From NCBI GenBank assembly GCA_913009475.1, contig CAJVYJ010000014.1:1-18219 (forward strand): 18,219 nucleotides of DNA, given 5' to 3'. Positions within the stretch are counted from its first letter, which is position 1. The number at the start of each line of letters is the position of its first letter. Positions 6,214-16,129 of this stretch are shown in pieces. The translations under genes were made by a program, and so were the position numbers. The notes under the pieces were generated by a model that saw only the letters and a list, made by a program, of their open reading frames with translations, ran no database searches and had not been told where the DNA came from. The DNA comes from an uncultured Actinomycetes bacterium. Its GTDB lineage: Bacteria; Actinomycetota; Aquicultoria; CAJVYJ01.

Positions 6214-7521
6214 TTGAAAACTGAAATCAAAGAAGTTGAAAACGAGAAGAATACCGTAATTTTGCAAGTTGAAGTACCGGCTAAAGATTTAACAATTTCC
6301 ATCAATAAAGCGTATAAGGAAGTCTCTCGCAAGGTAAACATCCCGGGTTTTCGCAAAGGTAAGATACCGCCTAAAGTCATCGACCAGATGATCGGCAAAG
6401 AAAAAGTCTTAACTGAAGCTTTGAATGAATTAATACCAGAACTTTATCCGCAGGCGGTAGAGATGAGCGGGGTCGAGCCGGTAAGCGAGCCGCAGATAAA
6501 TATAGAGCAGATGGATACTGATAAGCCGCTGAAATTTACGGCGAAAGTACAAGTTTTTCCTAAGATCGAACTTGGAGATTATCAGACAATCGAGATGGAA
6601 GAGATTACAACTAAAGTGACTGCTGATGATGTGAAGAAACAGATTGAGAAGATGAGAAATAAGTTCGCCAGTTTGGAGCCGGTTAAAAGCCGGGGGATAA
6701 AAGAAGGTGATTACGCGCTCATAGATTTTGAGGGATTCTTGAAAGGTAAACCTTTTGAGGGTGGTACCAGCACAGATTATATGTTGGAAATCGGTTCGGA
6801 AACATTGATTCCAGGTTTCGAAGAAAAACTGATTGGAGCTAAGGCCGGGGAAGAACGCGATATTAATCTTACTTTTCCTAAGGACTATCAGTCTGATATG
6901 CTGGCTGGCCAAGAGAGTGTTTTTACCGTTAAAATCAAAGAAATCAAGCAGAAGAAGTTACCGAAACTGGATGATGAATTCGCTAAAAATGTTAGTAAAC
7001 ATGATACCTTGGCGGAATTAAAGAAAGAATTGAAGAAAGAGCTCTCCGAGACAAAAAAACGACAAATCGAGCAGGCCAGACGCAATCATGCCATAGACTT
7101 TGTAACTGATAACGCAAAAATCGATATCCCTCCGGCAATGATTGATCGGCAGATAAATGTTCTGGTTCAAGATTTTGATAATCGTCTTAAACGTGAAAAT
7201 CAGGATTTAAAGTCCTATCTTGAGCATACGAACGATAATATCAATAGTTTTCGTGAAACATTTCGTGATGATGCGACGAGACAAGTTAAGACCAACTTAG
7301 TGTTAGAGGCAATAGCGAAAGCGGAAGATATAAATATTAACGATGAAAGAGCAGACGAAGAGATTAAGAAGCTGGCCGGTAATGCCGGCAAGGAGCTTGA
7401 GGAATTTAAAAAAGAGTTGACGGCGGAACATATAGATTACTTGAAAGACCGTTTACGTGTAATGGATACGCTTGAATTATTGGAATCAAGGATAATATCG
7501 ATAAAAAAGAAGGATGATTAA
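6214..7521 (+). CDS. tig: Trigger factor, ribosome-associated chaperone and peptidyl-prolyl isomerase
   Basis: This chaperone binds the ribosome exit tunnel and shields nascent chains. The TTG at 6214 is the best start: GGAG (6204-6207) lies 6 bases before it and the protein then begins MKTEIKEVE as trigger factors do. An ATG at 6196 would add six residues without a ribosome site. The N-terminal ribosome-docking signature GFRKGK is at residues 45-50. An FKBP-type domain follows at roughly 155-240 ([20 protein letters not shown], then [21 protein letters not shown]). The rest is the helical C-terminal chaperone region. About 435 residues is normal. It overlaps the clpP ribosome site and heads the operon with clpP and clpX, coupling folding and proteolysis. 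Confidence 0.97.
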   Translation: MKTEIKEVENEKNTVILQVEVPAKDLTISINKAYKEVSRKVNIPGFRKGKIPPKVIDQMIGKEKVLTEALNELIPELYPQAVEMSGVEPVSEPQINIEQMDTDKPLKFTAKVQVFPKIELGDYQTIEMEEITTKVTADDVKKQIEKMRNKFASLEPVKSRGIKEGDYALIDFEGFLKGKPFEGGTSTDYMLEIGSETLIPGFEEKLIGAKAGEERDINLTFPKDYQSDMLAGQESVFTVKIKEIKQKKLPKLDDEFAKNVSKHDTLAELKKELKKELSETKKRQIEQARRNHAIDFVTDNAKIDIPPAMIDRQINVLVQDFDNRLKRENQDLKSYLEHTNDNINSFRETFRDDATRQVKTNLVLEAIAKAEDININDERADEEIKKLAGNAGKELEEFKKELTAEHIDYLKDRLRVMDTLELLESRIISIKKKDD

Positions 7522-7522
7522 T

Positions 7523-8110
7523 ATGAGTTTAGTACCGATAGTAATCGAACAAACACCGCGCGGTGAGCGCTCTTACGATATATTTTCACGCCTATTAAAT
7601 GAGAGAATAATTTTTCTGGGTAGTGAGATCAACGATAGCGTTGCTAATCTTATCATCGCGCAGATGTTGCACCTTGAATCCGACGATCCTGAAAAAGATA
7701 TTAACTTTTATATAAACAGTCCTGGTGGTGTCGTTACTTCCTCTTTGGCTATCTATGACACTATGCAATATATAAAACCAGCCGTTTCTACAATTTGTAT
7801 TGGGCAAGCGGCCAGCGGCGCCGCGTTATTACTGACAGCCGGTGAGACCAAAAAACGTTTTGCTTTGCCAAACTCAAGAGTACTGATTCATCAGCCGCAC
7901 GGAGGCGCTCAAGGGCAAGCTGTCGACATTGGTATACAAGCTGAGGAGATACTGCGCACACGCCGACTTCTGGATAAAATTATGGCCAAACATACCGGAC
8001 AATCGCTTGATAAGGTACGAAAAGACACTGACCGTGACTTCATAATGGATGCGGTCCAAGCCAAAAAGTATGGTATAATAGACGAAGTTCTCTCAGAACG
8101 AAATAAATAA
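7523..8110 (+). CDS. clpP: ATP-dependent Clp protease proteolytic subunit
   Basis: This serine peptidase of the ClpXP complex forms tetradecameric barrels fed by ClpX. The start at 7523 gives [20 protein letters not shown], the usual ClpP N-terminus, with AAGGA 8 bases upstream; an ATG at 7514 inside the end of tig lacks a site. The catalytic triad is visible: Ser98 in GQAASGA, His123 in [10 protein letters not shown] and Asp172 in DTDRDF. The 195 residues match the mature family length, with essentially no propeptide. The gene begins one base after the tig stop and clpX follows 18 bases after its end, so the three are probably co-transcribed and translationally coupled. Confidence 0.98.
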   Translation: MSLVPIVIEQTPRGERSYDIFSRLLNERIIFLGSEINDSVANLIIAQMLHLESDDPEKDINFYINSPGGVVTSSLAIYDTMQYIKPAVSTICIGQAASGAALLLTAGETKKRFALPNSRVLIHQPHGGAQGQAVDIGIQAEEILRTRRLLDKIMAKHTGQSLDKVRKDTDRDFIMDAVQAKKYGIIDEVLSERNK

Positions 8111-8128
8111 AAAAAAGAGGTTGATAAC

Positions 8129-9442
8129 GTGGCTAAATTTGGTGATTCCCCTGACCAGTTAAAATGTTCATTCTGTGGCAAAAGCCAGCGGCAGGTACGA
8201 AAGTTAATCGCTGGTCCCGGTGTATATGTTTGTGACGAATGTATTGATTTATGCAATGAAATAATCGATGAAGAGTTATCCGAGGAGACTCAATTAAAGC
8301 TTGAGGACCTTCCTAAACCCAAAGATATATACGCTACTTTAAATGATTATGTGGTTGGACAAGAAGCGGCAAAAAAAATACTATCGGTTGCTGTCTATAA
8401 TCATTATAAGCGGATACAAGTAGGGCCCCAAAGTGCCGATGGCGTTGAGTTACAGAAAAGTAACATCCTATTATTAGGCCCCACCGGTTGTGGTAAGACT
8501 TTGTTGGCGCAAACCTTGGCGCGAATATTAAATGTGCCGTTTGCCATCGCGGATGCTACCGCTTTAACGGAAGCCGGTTATGTTGGCGAAGATGTTGAAA
8601 ATATACTTCTTAAGATAATTCAGGCGGCTGATTATGATGTTAAGAGGGCCGAGACGGGAATTATCTATATTGATGAAATCGATAAGATAGCCAGAAAATC
8701 TGAAAATCCTTCTATTACCAGAGATGTCTCAGGTGAGGGTGTTCAACAAGCGTTATTAAAAATATTAGAAGGTACGGAAGCCAGCGTACCGCCTCAAGGT
8801 GGGCGCAAACATCCGCATCAGGAGTTTATCCAAATCGATACGACTAATATTTTATTTATTTGCGGCGGCGCTTTTAACGGTCTTGAGAAAATTATTGAAA
8901 ATCGTAGCGGTACTAAAGGCGTAGGTTTTGGTGCTGATATAAAACCGCGCGGGGAAAAGGCAATTGGCAATATTTTAACAAGGGTTCTGCCCGAAGATCT
9001 GCTTAGGTTTGGTTTGATTCCTGAATTTGTCGGACGTTTGCCGGTAATATCCACGGTCGATAACTTGACGCGTCAGGATCTTATAACAATTTTAACTGAG
9101 CCAAAGAACGCACTGGTCAAACAGTATAAGAAGTTTTTTCGTTATGACGGGGTCGAATTAGTATTCGATAAAGAAGCTCTAGGATCCGTTGCCGACAAAG
9201 CCCTTAAACGGGCGACAGGCGCCCGCGGCCTAAGGGCTATACTGGAAGACGTTTTATTAAATGTCATGTATGATCTACCGTCAGAGAATAATGTCAGCCG
9301 CTGTGTTATTACCAAGGGAGTCATTGATGACGACAAAGAGCCGACTCTGGTAACGGAAGGCATCGATATGTTGCCCACGGGGACCAGCGATGAAGATGAC
9401 AATAGTAGCGATGGTTCTGAGGGTGAAGAAGTCCCGGCATAG
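8129..9442 (+). CDS. clpX: ClpX, AAA+ unfoldase of the Clp protease
   Basis: ClpX recognises tagged substrates, unfolds them with ATP and threads them into ClpP. The GTG start at 8129 has AAGAGG 8 bases upstream. The zinc-binding domain has CSFC (Cys13, 16) and CDEC (Cys35, 38). Walker A GPTGCGKT is at 117-124 and Walker B IDEID with Asp182-Glu183. The pore loop GYVG lies between them. The [14 protein letters not shown] segment reads [13 protein letters not shown], and sensor 2 is [10 protein letters not shown]. It is 437 residues with a strongly acidic tail ([15 protein letters not shown]), longer than the compact end of many ClpX proteins. It closes the tig-clpP-clpX operon. Confidence 0.98.
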   Translation: MAKFGDSPDQLKCSFCGKSQRQVRKLIAGPGVYVCDECIDLCNEIIDEELSEETQLKLEDLPKPKDIYATLNDYVVGQEAAKKILSVAVYNHYKRIQVGPQSADGVELQKSNILLLGPTGCGKTLLAQTLARILNVPFAIADATALTEAGYVGEDVENILLKIIQAADYDVKRAETGIIYIDEIDKIARKSENPSITRDVSGEGVQQALLKILEGTEASVPPQGGRKHPHQEFIQIDTTNILFICGGAFNGLEKIIENRSGTKGVGFGADIKPRGEKAIGNILTRVLPEDLLRFGLIPEFVGRLPVISTVDNLTRQDLITILTEPKNALVKQYKKFFRYDGVELVFDKEALGSVADKALKRATGARGLRAILEDVLLNVMYDLPSENNVSRCVITKGVIDDDKEPTLVTEGIDMLPTGTSDEDDNSSDGSEGEEVPA

Positions 9443-9457
9443 CTTGAGCTTACCATG

Positions 9458-9478
9458 CCTCTCTTCAACAAAGAGAGG
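9458..9478. terminator. Hairpin after clpX
   Basis: CCTCTCTT (9458-9465) and AAGAGAGG (9471-9478) form an 8-bp stem with a 5-base loop, 15 bases after the clpX stop. No T-run follows directly (AAACAAATG), although TTTTTT occurs ~27 bases later, so intrinsic termination is uncertain. It may be a 3'-end stabilising hairpin. Confidence 0.4.
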
Positions 9479-9517
9479 AAACAAATGCGATTTCCAATCT
9501 TAGATTTTTTATTAAAC

Positions 9518-9548
9518 CTTCACGGGTGGAGATAAACTCCGCCCCTAC
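9518..9548 (-). repeat. Dispersed palindromic element, copy 1
   Basis: A 31-bp element ends ACTCCGCCCCTAC and is the reverse orientation of the copy at 16273-16303, with a few mismatches (GGGTGGAGATA against GGGCGGAGTTC). Its halves GGYGGAG and CTCCGCC pair around the centre. Intergenic placement in two opposite orientations suggests a REP/MITE-like family. The rest of the spacer 9549-9709 shows no gene and no convincing promoter. Confidence 0.75.
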
Positions 9549-9709
9549 GAGTTGTCACATCTTATGTCCTAACGTTTTTCTATCCTCAACTATAAGGCTC
9601 CGGTTCAACCGGCGCGCTACTCATCTCCCCTCAATCCTATACGTTTTTCACAGTCGAGCGGTGTTTTTTCGTCGTTTAGGAAATTATGTAAACGGTAAAG
9701 ATTGAGAGT

Positions 9710-11173
9710 ATGAATAAAGTCGCGAATATTAGAAAATCAACATCTTCCATGCTAAATAAAATCGGACCGTTTAAACTTGTCATGATTTCAGCGGCATTTA
9801 TTGTCAGTGTACGTAATTTACCGATGTTGGCGGAAACCGGTTTCCAGATGATATTTTTCGCTCTTATCGCGGTGGTGGTATTTCTTATTCCAACATCATT
9901 GGTCTCCGCTGAACTAGCCACGGGTTGGCCTAAAAGAGGCGGAATTTACGCTTGGGTCAAAGAAGCTTTTGGCGACCGTTGGGGATTTTCGGCTATCTGG
10001 CTGCAATGGATTCAGATGGTGTTCGGAATGGTGACGGTGCTGGCGTTTATCGCCGGTTCGCTGGCCTATGTCTTTGCGCCCGCCCTGCGTGATAACGGAT
10101 TATGGATACTCGCGGTTGTTTTGGCTGTTTATTGGGGTGCTACATTGGTTAATTTTAGGGGGCTTAAGCTCTCCGGTCTGATAAGCACGGTATGCCTGAT
10201 AGTCGGTGTACTTATTCCGGCGGCGTTAATAATCATATTGGGATTGATTTATATTTTAGAAGGCAATCCCAGCCATATCAGTTTTACTTTTACCGCCAAG
10301 AACCTTATTCCCAAGCTAAGCGATATTGGTAATATTACTTTGCTGGCGGGCATTATATTCATCTTCTCAGGTATGGAGGTATCAGCATCCCATGCTAAAG
10401 AGGTAAAAAATCCTCAACGTAATTATCCGCTGGCTATTTTAATAACAGCGATTCTGATGGTCGTTATAAATATTTTAGGAGGGCTCTCTATCGCTGTTGT
10501 CGTACCGCATCAGCAGATTAGTTTGACAGCCGGGATCATGGAAGCTTTCAGAATATTTTTTACAAAATTCAATTTGAGTTGGCTAATACCGATATTGGGT
10601 CTTTTAACCGGCGTAGGCGCTATAGGACAGGTCAGTACTTGGATATTGGGTCCCATCAAAGGTTTATTGGCTACCGCCGATAATGGTGACTTACCGCCGG
10701 CATTGCAAAAGGTGAATAAAGATGGAGTCCCTACAACATTACTTATTATTCAAGCCTCACTGGTTACATTTTTCGGGCTGCTCTTCGCGATTGTGCCTGG
10801 AGTGAACGCTGCTTTTATTATGTTATTAAATGTCCTGATCATGCTTTATGTACTAATGTATATAATGATGTTTTCTTCCGCTATTCGGCTTCGTTATTCA
10901 GAGCCTGATGTGTCCAGGGCCTACAAGATTCCCGGCGCTAAGGCCGGAATGTGGGTGATATCGACCGTAGGCATATTAGCTTCATTATTTGTTCTGTTTA
11001 TCGGTTTTTTCCCGCCTTCGCAGCTTAAGATTGAAAGCGTATTATTTTATAGGATGTTTATCGGTACCAGCTTGATTCTAATGTCGGTAATTCCTTTCAT
11101 CATCTATCACTTTAGAAAACCAAGCTGGAAAGTGGAGGCTAAGATGCATCCTAAAAGAAAACGGGTGGCGTAA
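9710..11173 (+). CDS. APC-superfamily amino acid antiporter, GadC/TyrP-like
   Basis: This 487-residue inner-membrane protein has about 12 hydrophobic segments. The N-terminal region (LVMISAAFIVSVRNLPML) and AELATGWPKRGGIYAWVKEAFG are typical of APC transporters, and the whole resembles glutamate/GABA-type antiporters. The decarboxylase gene starts 22 bases after its stop, so the likely role is exchange of the amino acid substrate for its decarboxylated amine (tyrosine/tyramine or glutamate/GABA). Such exchange, together with proton consumption inside, raises cytoplasmic pH or builds proton motive force. Which pair is exchanged cannot be read from the sequence. The start ATG has only a weak ribosome site (GAGAG). 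Confidence 0.88.
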   Translation: MNKVANIRKSTSSMLNKIGPFKLVMISAAFIVSVRNLPMLAETGFQMIFFALIAVVVFLIPTSLVSAELATGWPKRGGIYAWVKEAFGDRWGFSAIWLQWIQMVFGMVTVLAFIAGSLAYVFAPALRDNGLWILAVVLAVYWGATLVNFRGLKLSGLISTVCLIVGVLIPAALIIILGLIYILEGNPSHISFTFTAKNLIPKLSDIGNITLLAGIIFIFSGMEVSASHAKEVKNPQRNYPLAILITAILMVVINILGGLSIAVVVPHQQISLTAGIMEAFRIFFTKFNLSWLIPILGLLTGVGAIGQVSTWILGPIKGLLATADNGDLPPALQKVNKDGVPTTLLIIQASLVTFFGLLFAIVPGVNAAFIMLLNVLIMLYVLMYIMMFSSAIRLRYSEPDVSRAYKIPGAKAGMWVISTVGILASLFVLFIGFFPPSQLKIESVLFYRMFIGTSLILMSVIPFIIYHFRKPSWKVEAKMHPKRKRVA

Positions 11174-11195
11174 TTAATATTAAGGAGGAGTTTTT

Positions 11196-13070
11196 ATGAA
11201 AAAGATCAATGTTGATGCCCTATTTCTCGGCCCTAAGTCCGAGAATAGGAAATTCTTCAAAGAGATGCTTGACTTTATGATGGATGAGCATATTCATTGG
11301 CGCCGTGATTTTCATCCTGAAGATGAACCGGCGGTTTCTATTAGTGAACAGCAAGATAAGGACTATATGGAGACGCTGGAAAAGACGGAGGAAGTCTTAC
11401 TTGAACTGACAAATAAGCTTAAGGTCAGCTCTATGCCGTGGTTCTCACCGCGTTATCTGGGGCATATGAACTCAGATACCTTAATGGCGGCAAACTTGGC
11501 TTATATGGCGACGATGCTGTATAACCCGAACAATGTTGCTTTTGAGGGTTCACCGGCGACCGGGCCGCTGGAAATCGAGGTTGGTCTTCAACTGGCTCGA
11601 ATGTTGGGATACGATACCCGGAAATCATGGGGGCATATTACTTGTGACGGCACGATAGCTAATTATGAAAGCATATGGGTGGCAAGGAACCTGAAGTCAA
11701 TACCGCTCGCGGTTAAAAAGGTAGAGCCTGGATTAGTCAAGGATATGGATGATTGGCAGCTCTTGAATATGACTCCGGATAGAGTTTTAGATTTAGTGGA
11801 TGAGGCAAAAGCGGCGGGAATATTTGACAAAGTTCGTGATTATTCCGTCCGCGGTGTCGGTATGCTAAATGAACGATTAGGAAAAGTCCTGGTACCGCAG
11901 TCGAAACACTACTCTTGGACCAAGGCGGTTGATGTGCTTGGCATTGGCAATGATAACATGCTTAGCATTCAAGTCGATGAAAATTTTAGGATGGATATCA
12001 ATCATCTAAAAAATACTATCGACGGGTTAATAAGCAAAAAAATACCTATCTTGGCGGTAATGGCTGTCGTAGGTACTACCGAAGAAGGCGCTGTTGATGA
12101 ATTGCAGGAGATCGTCGAGTTGCGTCGAGAGTATGAGAAGCACGGTGTCTCGTTTTATTTGCACGTGGATGCTGCTTACGGCGGCTACGCCCGCACCGTC
12201 TTTTTAAATGATAAAAACGAGTTTATGGGTTGGGATAATTTAAAAGAGACTCTGCATGATTTAGACATTCTCCACCAAGAAACAGATTGGCCGGCCAAAG
12301 AAGTCTATGAAGCCTTTAAGGCTATGCCGGAAGCTGACTCCATAACTATTGACCCTCATAAAATGGGCTATGTTCCGTATGCAGCCGGAGCCGTTGTCTT
12401 TAAAGACAAACGAGTATTGGACCTAGTGTCTTATTTCGCCGCTTATATCGAAGAAAAGGGCGCTTCCGATCCCGAGCTGCTCGGCAGTTATATTCTTGAG
12501 GGCTCGAAAGCCGGTGCGGCGGCAGCAGCTGTTTGGGCCGCTCATCTTGTAGTGCCTTTAAACGTCACCGGTTATGGTGCCATAATCGGCCGCGGTATCG
12601 AGGGGGCCAATAGATTCTATAATTCTCTGATAACTGAAAAGAACTTTGATGCAGGTGGAAGGCGATTCAAAGTGGAGCCGCTGACCAAGCCTGACTTTAA
12701 CATTGTGGACTTTTCCTTCAATGAAATCGGAAACAGCAGTCTTAAGATGATGAACGAGTTCAATCGGAAGATTTACGATCTTTGTTCTTTTCATGCCGGA
12801 CCGGTCTACGCTGATGATTGGATTACCTCGAAGACCGACCTTAGTATTAAGAATTACGGCGACGCTCCCCAAGAGTTCACATCCAGGCTGGGTATTACGG
12901 AAAGAGAATGGGAACAGGTCCATGACGTCTACGTGCTGCGCTCATGTGTCCTAACGCCTTTTTTAGTTAAACACACGACTTATGAGGCGTATTGGCGCAA
13001 CTTCATGAAAACGATGCGAAAAAAAATAGCCCGGATTGTGGAATCGGAGAGCTTAAAAAAGGCGGCATAG
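11196..13070 (+). CDS. PLP-dependent group II amino acid decarboxylase, tyrosine decarboxylase-like
   Basis: The enzyme removes CO2 from an amino acid in the cytosol using pyridoxal phosphate. Its 624 residues and overall pattern closely resemble Enterococcus/Lactobacillus tyrosine decarboxylases: NVDALFLGPKSEN start, YLGHMNSDTLM, NNVAFEGSPATGPLE, WGHITCDGTIANYE, LVPQSKHYSW, VVGTTEEGA. Visible active-site residues are His238 (expected to stack on PLP), Asp325 in HVDAAYGGY (pairs with the pyridine nitrogen) and Lys389 in DPHKMGY (Schiff base). Typical glutamate decarboxylases are about 460 residues, so the length favours the tyrosine type, but substrate is not proven. A perfect AAGGAGG lies upstream of the ATG, stronger than for the antiporter. 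A perfect palindrome follows 3 bases after the stop. Confidence 0.92.
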   Translation: MKKINVDALFLGPKSENRKFFKEMLDFMMDEHIHWRRDFHPEDEPAVSISEQQDKDYMETLEKTEEVLLELTNKLKVSSMPWFSPRYLGHMNSDTLMAANLAYMATMLYNPNNVAFEGSPATGPLEIEVGLQLARMLGYDTRKSWGHITCDGTIANYESIWVARNLKSIPLAVKKVEPGLVKDMDDWQLLNMTPDRVLDLVDEAKAAGIFDKVRDYSVRGVGMLNERLGKVLVPQSKHYSWTKAVDVLGIGNDNMLSIQVDENFRMDINHLKNTIDGLISKKIPILAVMAVVGTTEEGAVDELQEIVELRREYEKHGVSFYLHVDAAYGGYARTVFLNDKNEFMGWDNLKETLHDLDILHQETDWPAKEVYEAFKAMPEADSITIDPHKMGYVPYAAGAVVFKDKRVLDLVSYFAAYIEEKGASDPELLGSYILEGSKAGAAAAAVWAAHLVVPLNVTGYGAIIGRGIEGANRFYNSLITEKNFDAGGRRFKVEPLTKPDFNIVDFSFNEIGNSSLKMMNEFNRKIYDLCSFHAGPVYADDWITSKTDLSIKNYGDAPQEFTSRLGITEREWEQVHDVYVLRSCVLTPFLVKHTTYEAYWRNFMKTMRKKIARIVESESLKKAA

Positions 13071-13073
13071 TAT

Positions 13074-13150
13074 AAAGGGGCCGGATCTTCAATCTTGACA
13101 TTAGCGTGATAAGAAATTGCTAATGTCAAGATTGAAGATCCGGCCCCTTT
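13074..13150. repeat. Perfect palindrome, 32-bp arms, 13-base loop
   Basis: The left arm 13074-13105 is the exact reverse complement of 13119-13150. Outer ends read AAAGGGGCCGGATCTTC and GAAGATCCGGCCCCTTT; the inner ends meet at GACATTAGC and GCTAATGTC. TTTT follows the GC-rich base, so the element could also terminate the decarboxylase transcript. The motif style (GGGGCCGGATCTT) resembles REP/MITE elements mobilised by RAYT-type transposases; that link is inference. Confidence 0.92.
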
Positions 13151-13151
13151 T

Positions 13152-13175
13152 GCGAAAATGCAAGACCTGACCCCC
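13152..13175 (-). repeat. Half-element related to the adjacent palindrome
   Basis: Read on the minus strand, this starts GGGGGTCAGGTCTTGCATTT and ends in CGC. It matches the outer half of the preceding palindrome in layout (GGGGCCGGATCTTCAAT, ending GC). This GGGGTCAGGTCTTGCATT form is one I associate with REP-type repeats in many genomes. No second arm is found in the window. Confidence 0.55.
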
Positions 13176-13180
13176 AATAA

Positions 13181-13339
13181 ATGGTAAAATTAACAGCGAT
13201 AAATTCCATCATCTCTATAGATTTAAATCTTTTGGATGAAAAAATAAACACTTTTATTTATAATGGTAATAATTTTATATCCTTTAATTGGTTGGATAAG
13301 CTTAGAGAGGGATTAAATTTGGAATTATTAAGACAATGA
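13181..13339 (+). CDS. Possible 52-codon AT-rich frame, unrecognised
   Basis: ATG at 13181 to TGA at 13339 encodes MVKLTAINSIISIDLNLLDE, continuing to WLDKLREGLNLELLRQ. There is no ribosome site upstream (CCCCCAATAA). It is lysine-, asparagine- and isoleucine-rich, unlike the neighbouring genes. It could be a remnant of a transferred gene or a chance frame. It fills most of the 312-bp gap between the decarboxylase and leuS. Confidence 0.25.
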   Translation: MVKLTAINSIISIDLNLLDEKINTFIYNGNNFISFNWLDKLREGLNLELLRQ

Positions 13340-13382
13340 CCTAACAAAAGTGTATTCTTTAATTCTTAAGAAAAGTGGGTAG

Positions 13383-15911
13383 ATGATGGAAATTTATAAC
13401 GCTAAAAAGTTCGATGCTAAATGGCAGAAGCGATGGGAAGCCGACCGACTTTATAATGTTACCGAAGACAGCGCTCGGCCAAAAAAGTATATCTTAGAGA
13501 TGTTTCCGTATCCCTCAGGCGACCTTCACATGGGGCACGTGCGTAACTACTCCATCGGTGATGTGATTGCTCGTTTTAATACCATGAAAGGTTTTAATGT
13601 TTTGCATCCCATTGGTTGGGATTCATTTGGGCTGCCGGCGGAAAACGCGGCTATAAAAAACAAAACTCATCCTAAAACTTGGACTTATCAGAATATTGAA
13701 CGGCAAAGGCGGCAGATGAAGCGCTTGGGCTTAAGTTATGATTGGAGCCGTCAGGTTATCACCTCTGACCCTGATTATTATCAATGGGGGCAATGGATAT
13801 TTCTTGAATTTTATGAGCGCGGTCTGGTTTATCGAGCCAAGTCCGATGTGAATTGGTGTCCGTCATGCGAGACTGTCTTGGCTAATGAACAGGTTGAAAG
13901 TGGTAGATGTTGGCGGTGTAATACCTTTGTGGCTAGGAAAGAGTTGGCGCAATGGTATTTTAAGATAACAAACTATGCCGAACGTTTGCTTCATGACCTG
14001 GAATTACTTTATGGCTGGCCGGAGCGGGTCAAGACCATGCAGAAGAATTGGATAGGTCGCAGTGAGGGCGCTGAAGTAAAATTCAAGGTAGCTGACAGTG
14101 GGGAAGAGGTCACTGTTTTTACCACTCGGCCCGACACTTTATTCGGTGCCACCTTTTTTCTTCTGGCTCCGGAACATCAACTGGTGGATAAGCTGGTAGG
14201 TGGAACTCCACAAGAGTCGGACGTCAACCGATTTCGCCAAAAAATCGCGGCTAAAAGTAATATTGAAAGAGTCTCTACTGAGATGGAAAAAGAAGGCGTC
14301 TTTACCGGAAAATATGTAGTTAATCCGGTCAATAGTGAGAAAATACCGATTTGGCTGGCTGATTATGTTCTTATGGGGTATGGAACCGGGGCCGTCATGG
14401 CCGTGCCCGCTCATGATCAGCGAGATTTTGAGTTCGCTCGTAAATATAAGTTGCCGATAAAAGTCGTTATCCAGCCCCATGATAAAATTATTCAATCGGA
14501 AGAAATGCTGAAAGCCTTTACAGGCTCCGGTAAAATGTCCGGGTCGGAACGTTTTAACGGTCTTAGTTCCGAGGACGGCATTAAGGCGGTTACTGCGTGG
14601 TTGAGCCATACCGATAGAGGCAAGCCGGCCGTTAACTATCGCTTAAGAGATTGGCTGATATCGCGGCAACGCTATTGGGGGAATCCGATACCTATTATCT
14701 ATTGTGACGATTGCGGCATTGTTCCGGTTGATAAAAAGGAACTGCCGGTTATTTTACCTGACGATCTTGATGTAGCTTCAGGAGAGACTTTATCTTCGAA
14801 AGCTGATTTTGTAAAGACCAAGTGCCCCAAGTGTGGTGCCCCGGCTCGGCGTGAAACCGATACCATGGACACCTTCACTTGTTCATCGTGGTATTTCTTA
14901 CGATTTACCAGCCCGTGGTATAAAAACGCTCCTTTTGACTCGAAGGTAGCCAATTATTGGATGCCGGTCGACCAGTATATAGGCGGTATAGAGCACGCGG
15001 TTATGCATCTCTTATACGCTCGTTTTTTTACCAAAGTCTTCACGGACGAGCACTTGATTACAACGATGGAGCCTTTTGATAACTTACTGACTCAGGGAAT
15101 GGTCAAGCTCAATGGCGTCACTATGTCCAAGTCAAAAGGTAATGTGGTCTCGCCTGAGGATATTATTAACGATTATGGGGCTGATACCGCTCGACTCTTT
15201 ATCTTGTTTGCTTCACCTCCGGATAAAGATTTAGAGTGGAGCCACGAGGGCGTCGAGGGCATATATCGTTTTTTGAAACGGGTCTGGGTCTTCATTTTGG
15301 AAAATCAAGGAGCGGGAGAGGGGGAAGAACATGCTCCCAGCGACTGGGACCATTGGCGGCATCTGGCCGCCCTAAAACGGAAATCTATTACTACGCCTCA
15401 TCTAAGTGATAAAGACCTTAAGCTTCTCCAAATTTTGCATCGAACGATTAAACGTGTTACTGATGACGTAGCCAGGTATAATTTTAATACCGCTATCAGC
15501 GCTATTATGGAATTAGTTAATGCGGGCTATCATTACGCGCCTCAAAATGATGATGAGCCGAAAAACGGCCTGCTTTTAAGGGCTATGGCGGAAAACATTC
15601 TGCTTATGTTGGCGCCTTTCGCGCCGCACTTGACGGAAGAGTTATGGGCCAGGCTTAATTTTACATATAGCCTTCATCGGCAAGCGTGGCCGATTTATGA
15701 CCTGGAATTGGCGAGGACCGAGGAAGTGACGATTGTTGTTCAGATAAACGGTAAACTTAGAGACAAGCTTAAGGCCGAGCGGGGAACGAGCGAAGAAACT
15801 TTGGAGAAAATGGCCCTGGCTTCGGAAAATATCAAACGCCATCTTAAAGGTAAAAAGGTGATTAAGGTTATAACCGTTCCCGACAAACTTATTAATATAG
15901 TCGTGAAATAA
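13383..15911 (+). CDS. leuS: Leucyl-tRNA synthetase
   Basis: This class I synthetase charges tRNA-Leu in the cytosol. The HIGH motif appears as HMGH (residues 49-52) in [16 protein letters not shown], and KMSKS as TMSKS (580-584). The CP1 editing domain has TTRPDT at 247-252, where Thr252 is the known discriminator of the bacterial enzyme. Two possible zinc sites are seen: CPSC...CWRC near 158-179 and CDDC...CPKC near 442-482. The length of 842 residues is normal. Either of two consecutive ATGs (13383, 13386) could start it; the ribosome site (GTGGG) is weak. No T-box or leader structure was recognised upstream. Confidence 0.98.
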   Translation: MMEIYNAKKFDAKWQKRWEADRLYNVTEDSARPKKYILEMFPYPSGDLHMGHVRNYSIGDVIARFNTMKGFNVLHPIGWDSFGLPAENAAIKNKTHPKTWTYQNIERQRRQMKRLGLSYDWSRQVITSDPDYYQWGQWIFLEFYERGLVYRAKSDVNWCPSCETVLANEQVESGRCWRCNTFVARKELAQWYFKITNYAERLLHDLELLYGWPERVKTMQKNWIGRSEGAEVKFKVADSGEEVTVFTTRPDTLFGATFFLLAPEHQLVDKLVGGTPQESDVNRFRQKIAAKSNIERVSTEMEKEGVFTGKYVVNPVNSEKIPIWLADYVLMGYGTGAVMAVPAHDQRDFEFARKYKLPIKVVIQPHDKIIQSEEMLKAFTGSGKMSGSERFNGLSSEDGIKAVTAWLSHTDRGKPAVNYRLRDWLISRQRYWGNPIPIIYCDDCGIVPVDKKELPVILPDDLDVASGETLSSKADFVKTKCPKCGAPARRETDTMDTFTCSSWYFLRFTSPWYKNAPFDSKVANYWMPVDQYIGGIEHAVMHLLYARFFTKVFTDEHLITTMEPFDNLLTQGMVKLNGVTMSKSKGNVVSPEDIINDYGADTARLFILFASPPDKDLEWSHEGVEGIYRFLKRVWVFILENQGAGEGEEHAPSDWDHWRHLAALKRKSITTPHLSDKDLKLLQILHRTIKRVTDDVARYNFNTAISAIMELVNAGYHYAPQNDDEPKNGLLLRAMAENILLMLAPFAPHLTEELWARLNFTYSLHRQAWPIYDLELARTEEVTIVVQINGKLRDKLKAERGTSEETLEKMALASENIKRHLKGKKVIKVITVPDKLINIVVK

Positions 15912-15936
15912 CGGCGCGAGAATCTCTTTAAGGGCC

Positions 15937-16035
15937 TTTCGCGGCCGGACCTCGAGCCTCCGTGACGCTTTTCTCGTAGAATAAATAAACGTTTCTTAAT
16001 ACGTACTATTAGACTCTAGAGGTCCGGCCGAAAAG
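15937..16035. repeat. Inverted repeat CGGCCGGACCTC around an AT-rich loop
   Basis: CGGCCGGACCTC (15942-15953) is the exact reverse complement of GAGGTCCGGCCG (16019-16030). Flanks extend it imperfectly (CTTTCG on the left, CGAAAAG on the right). The 65 bases between are AT-rich with no frame. It sits 30 bases after the leuS stop and resembles the palindrome at 13074 in its GGCCGGA core. The spacer 15912-16316 contains this repeat, a G-rich hairpin and a dispersed element, but no supportable gene. Confidence 0.75.
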
Positions 16036-16129
16036 TACTGTCAGCCGGTCAATAAGGAGAACGTGGCCGAGAGCGTGAGATGCAAGGCAGACGAAAGTCG
16101 AGGTGAGGGAGCTTCATTTACAACTACAA

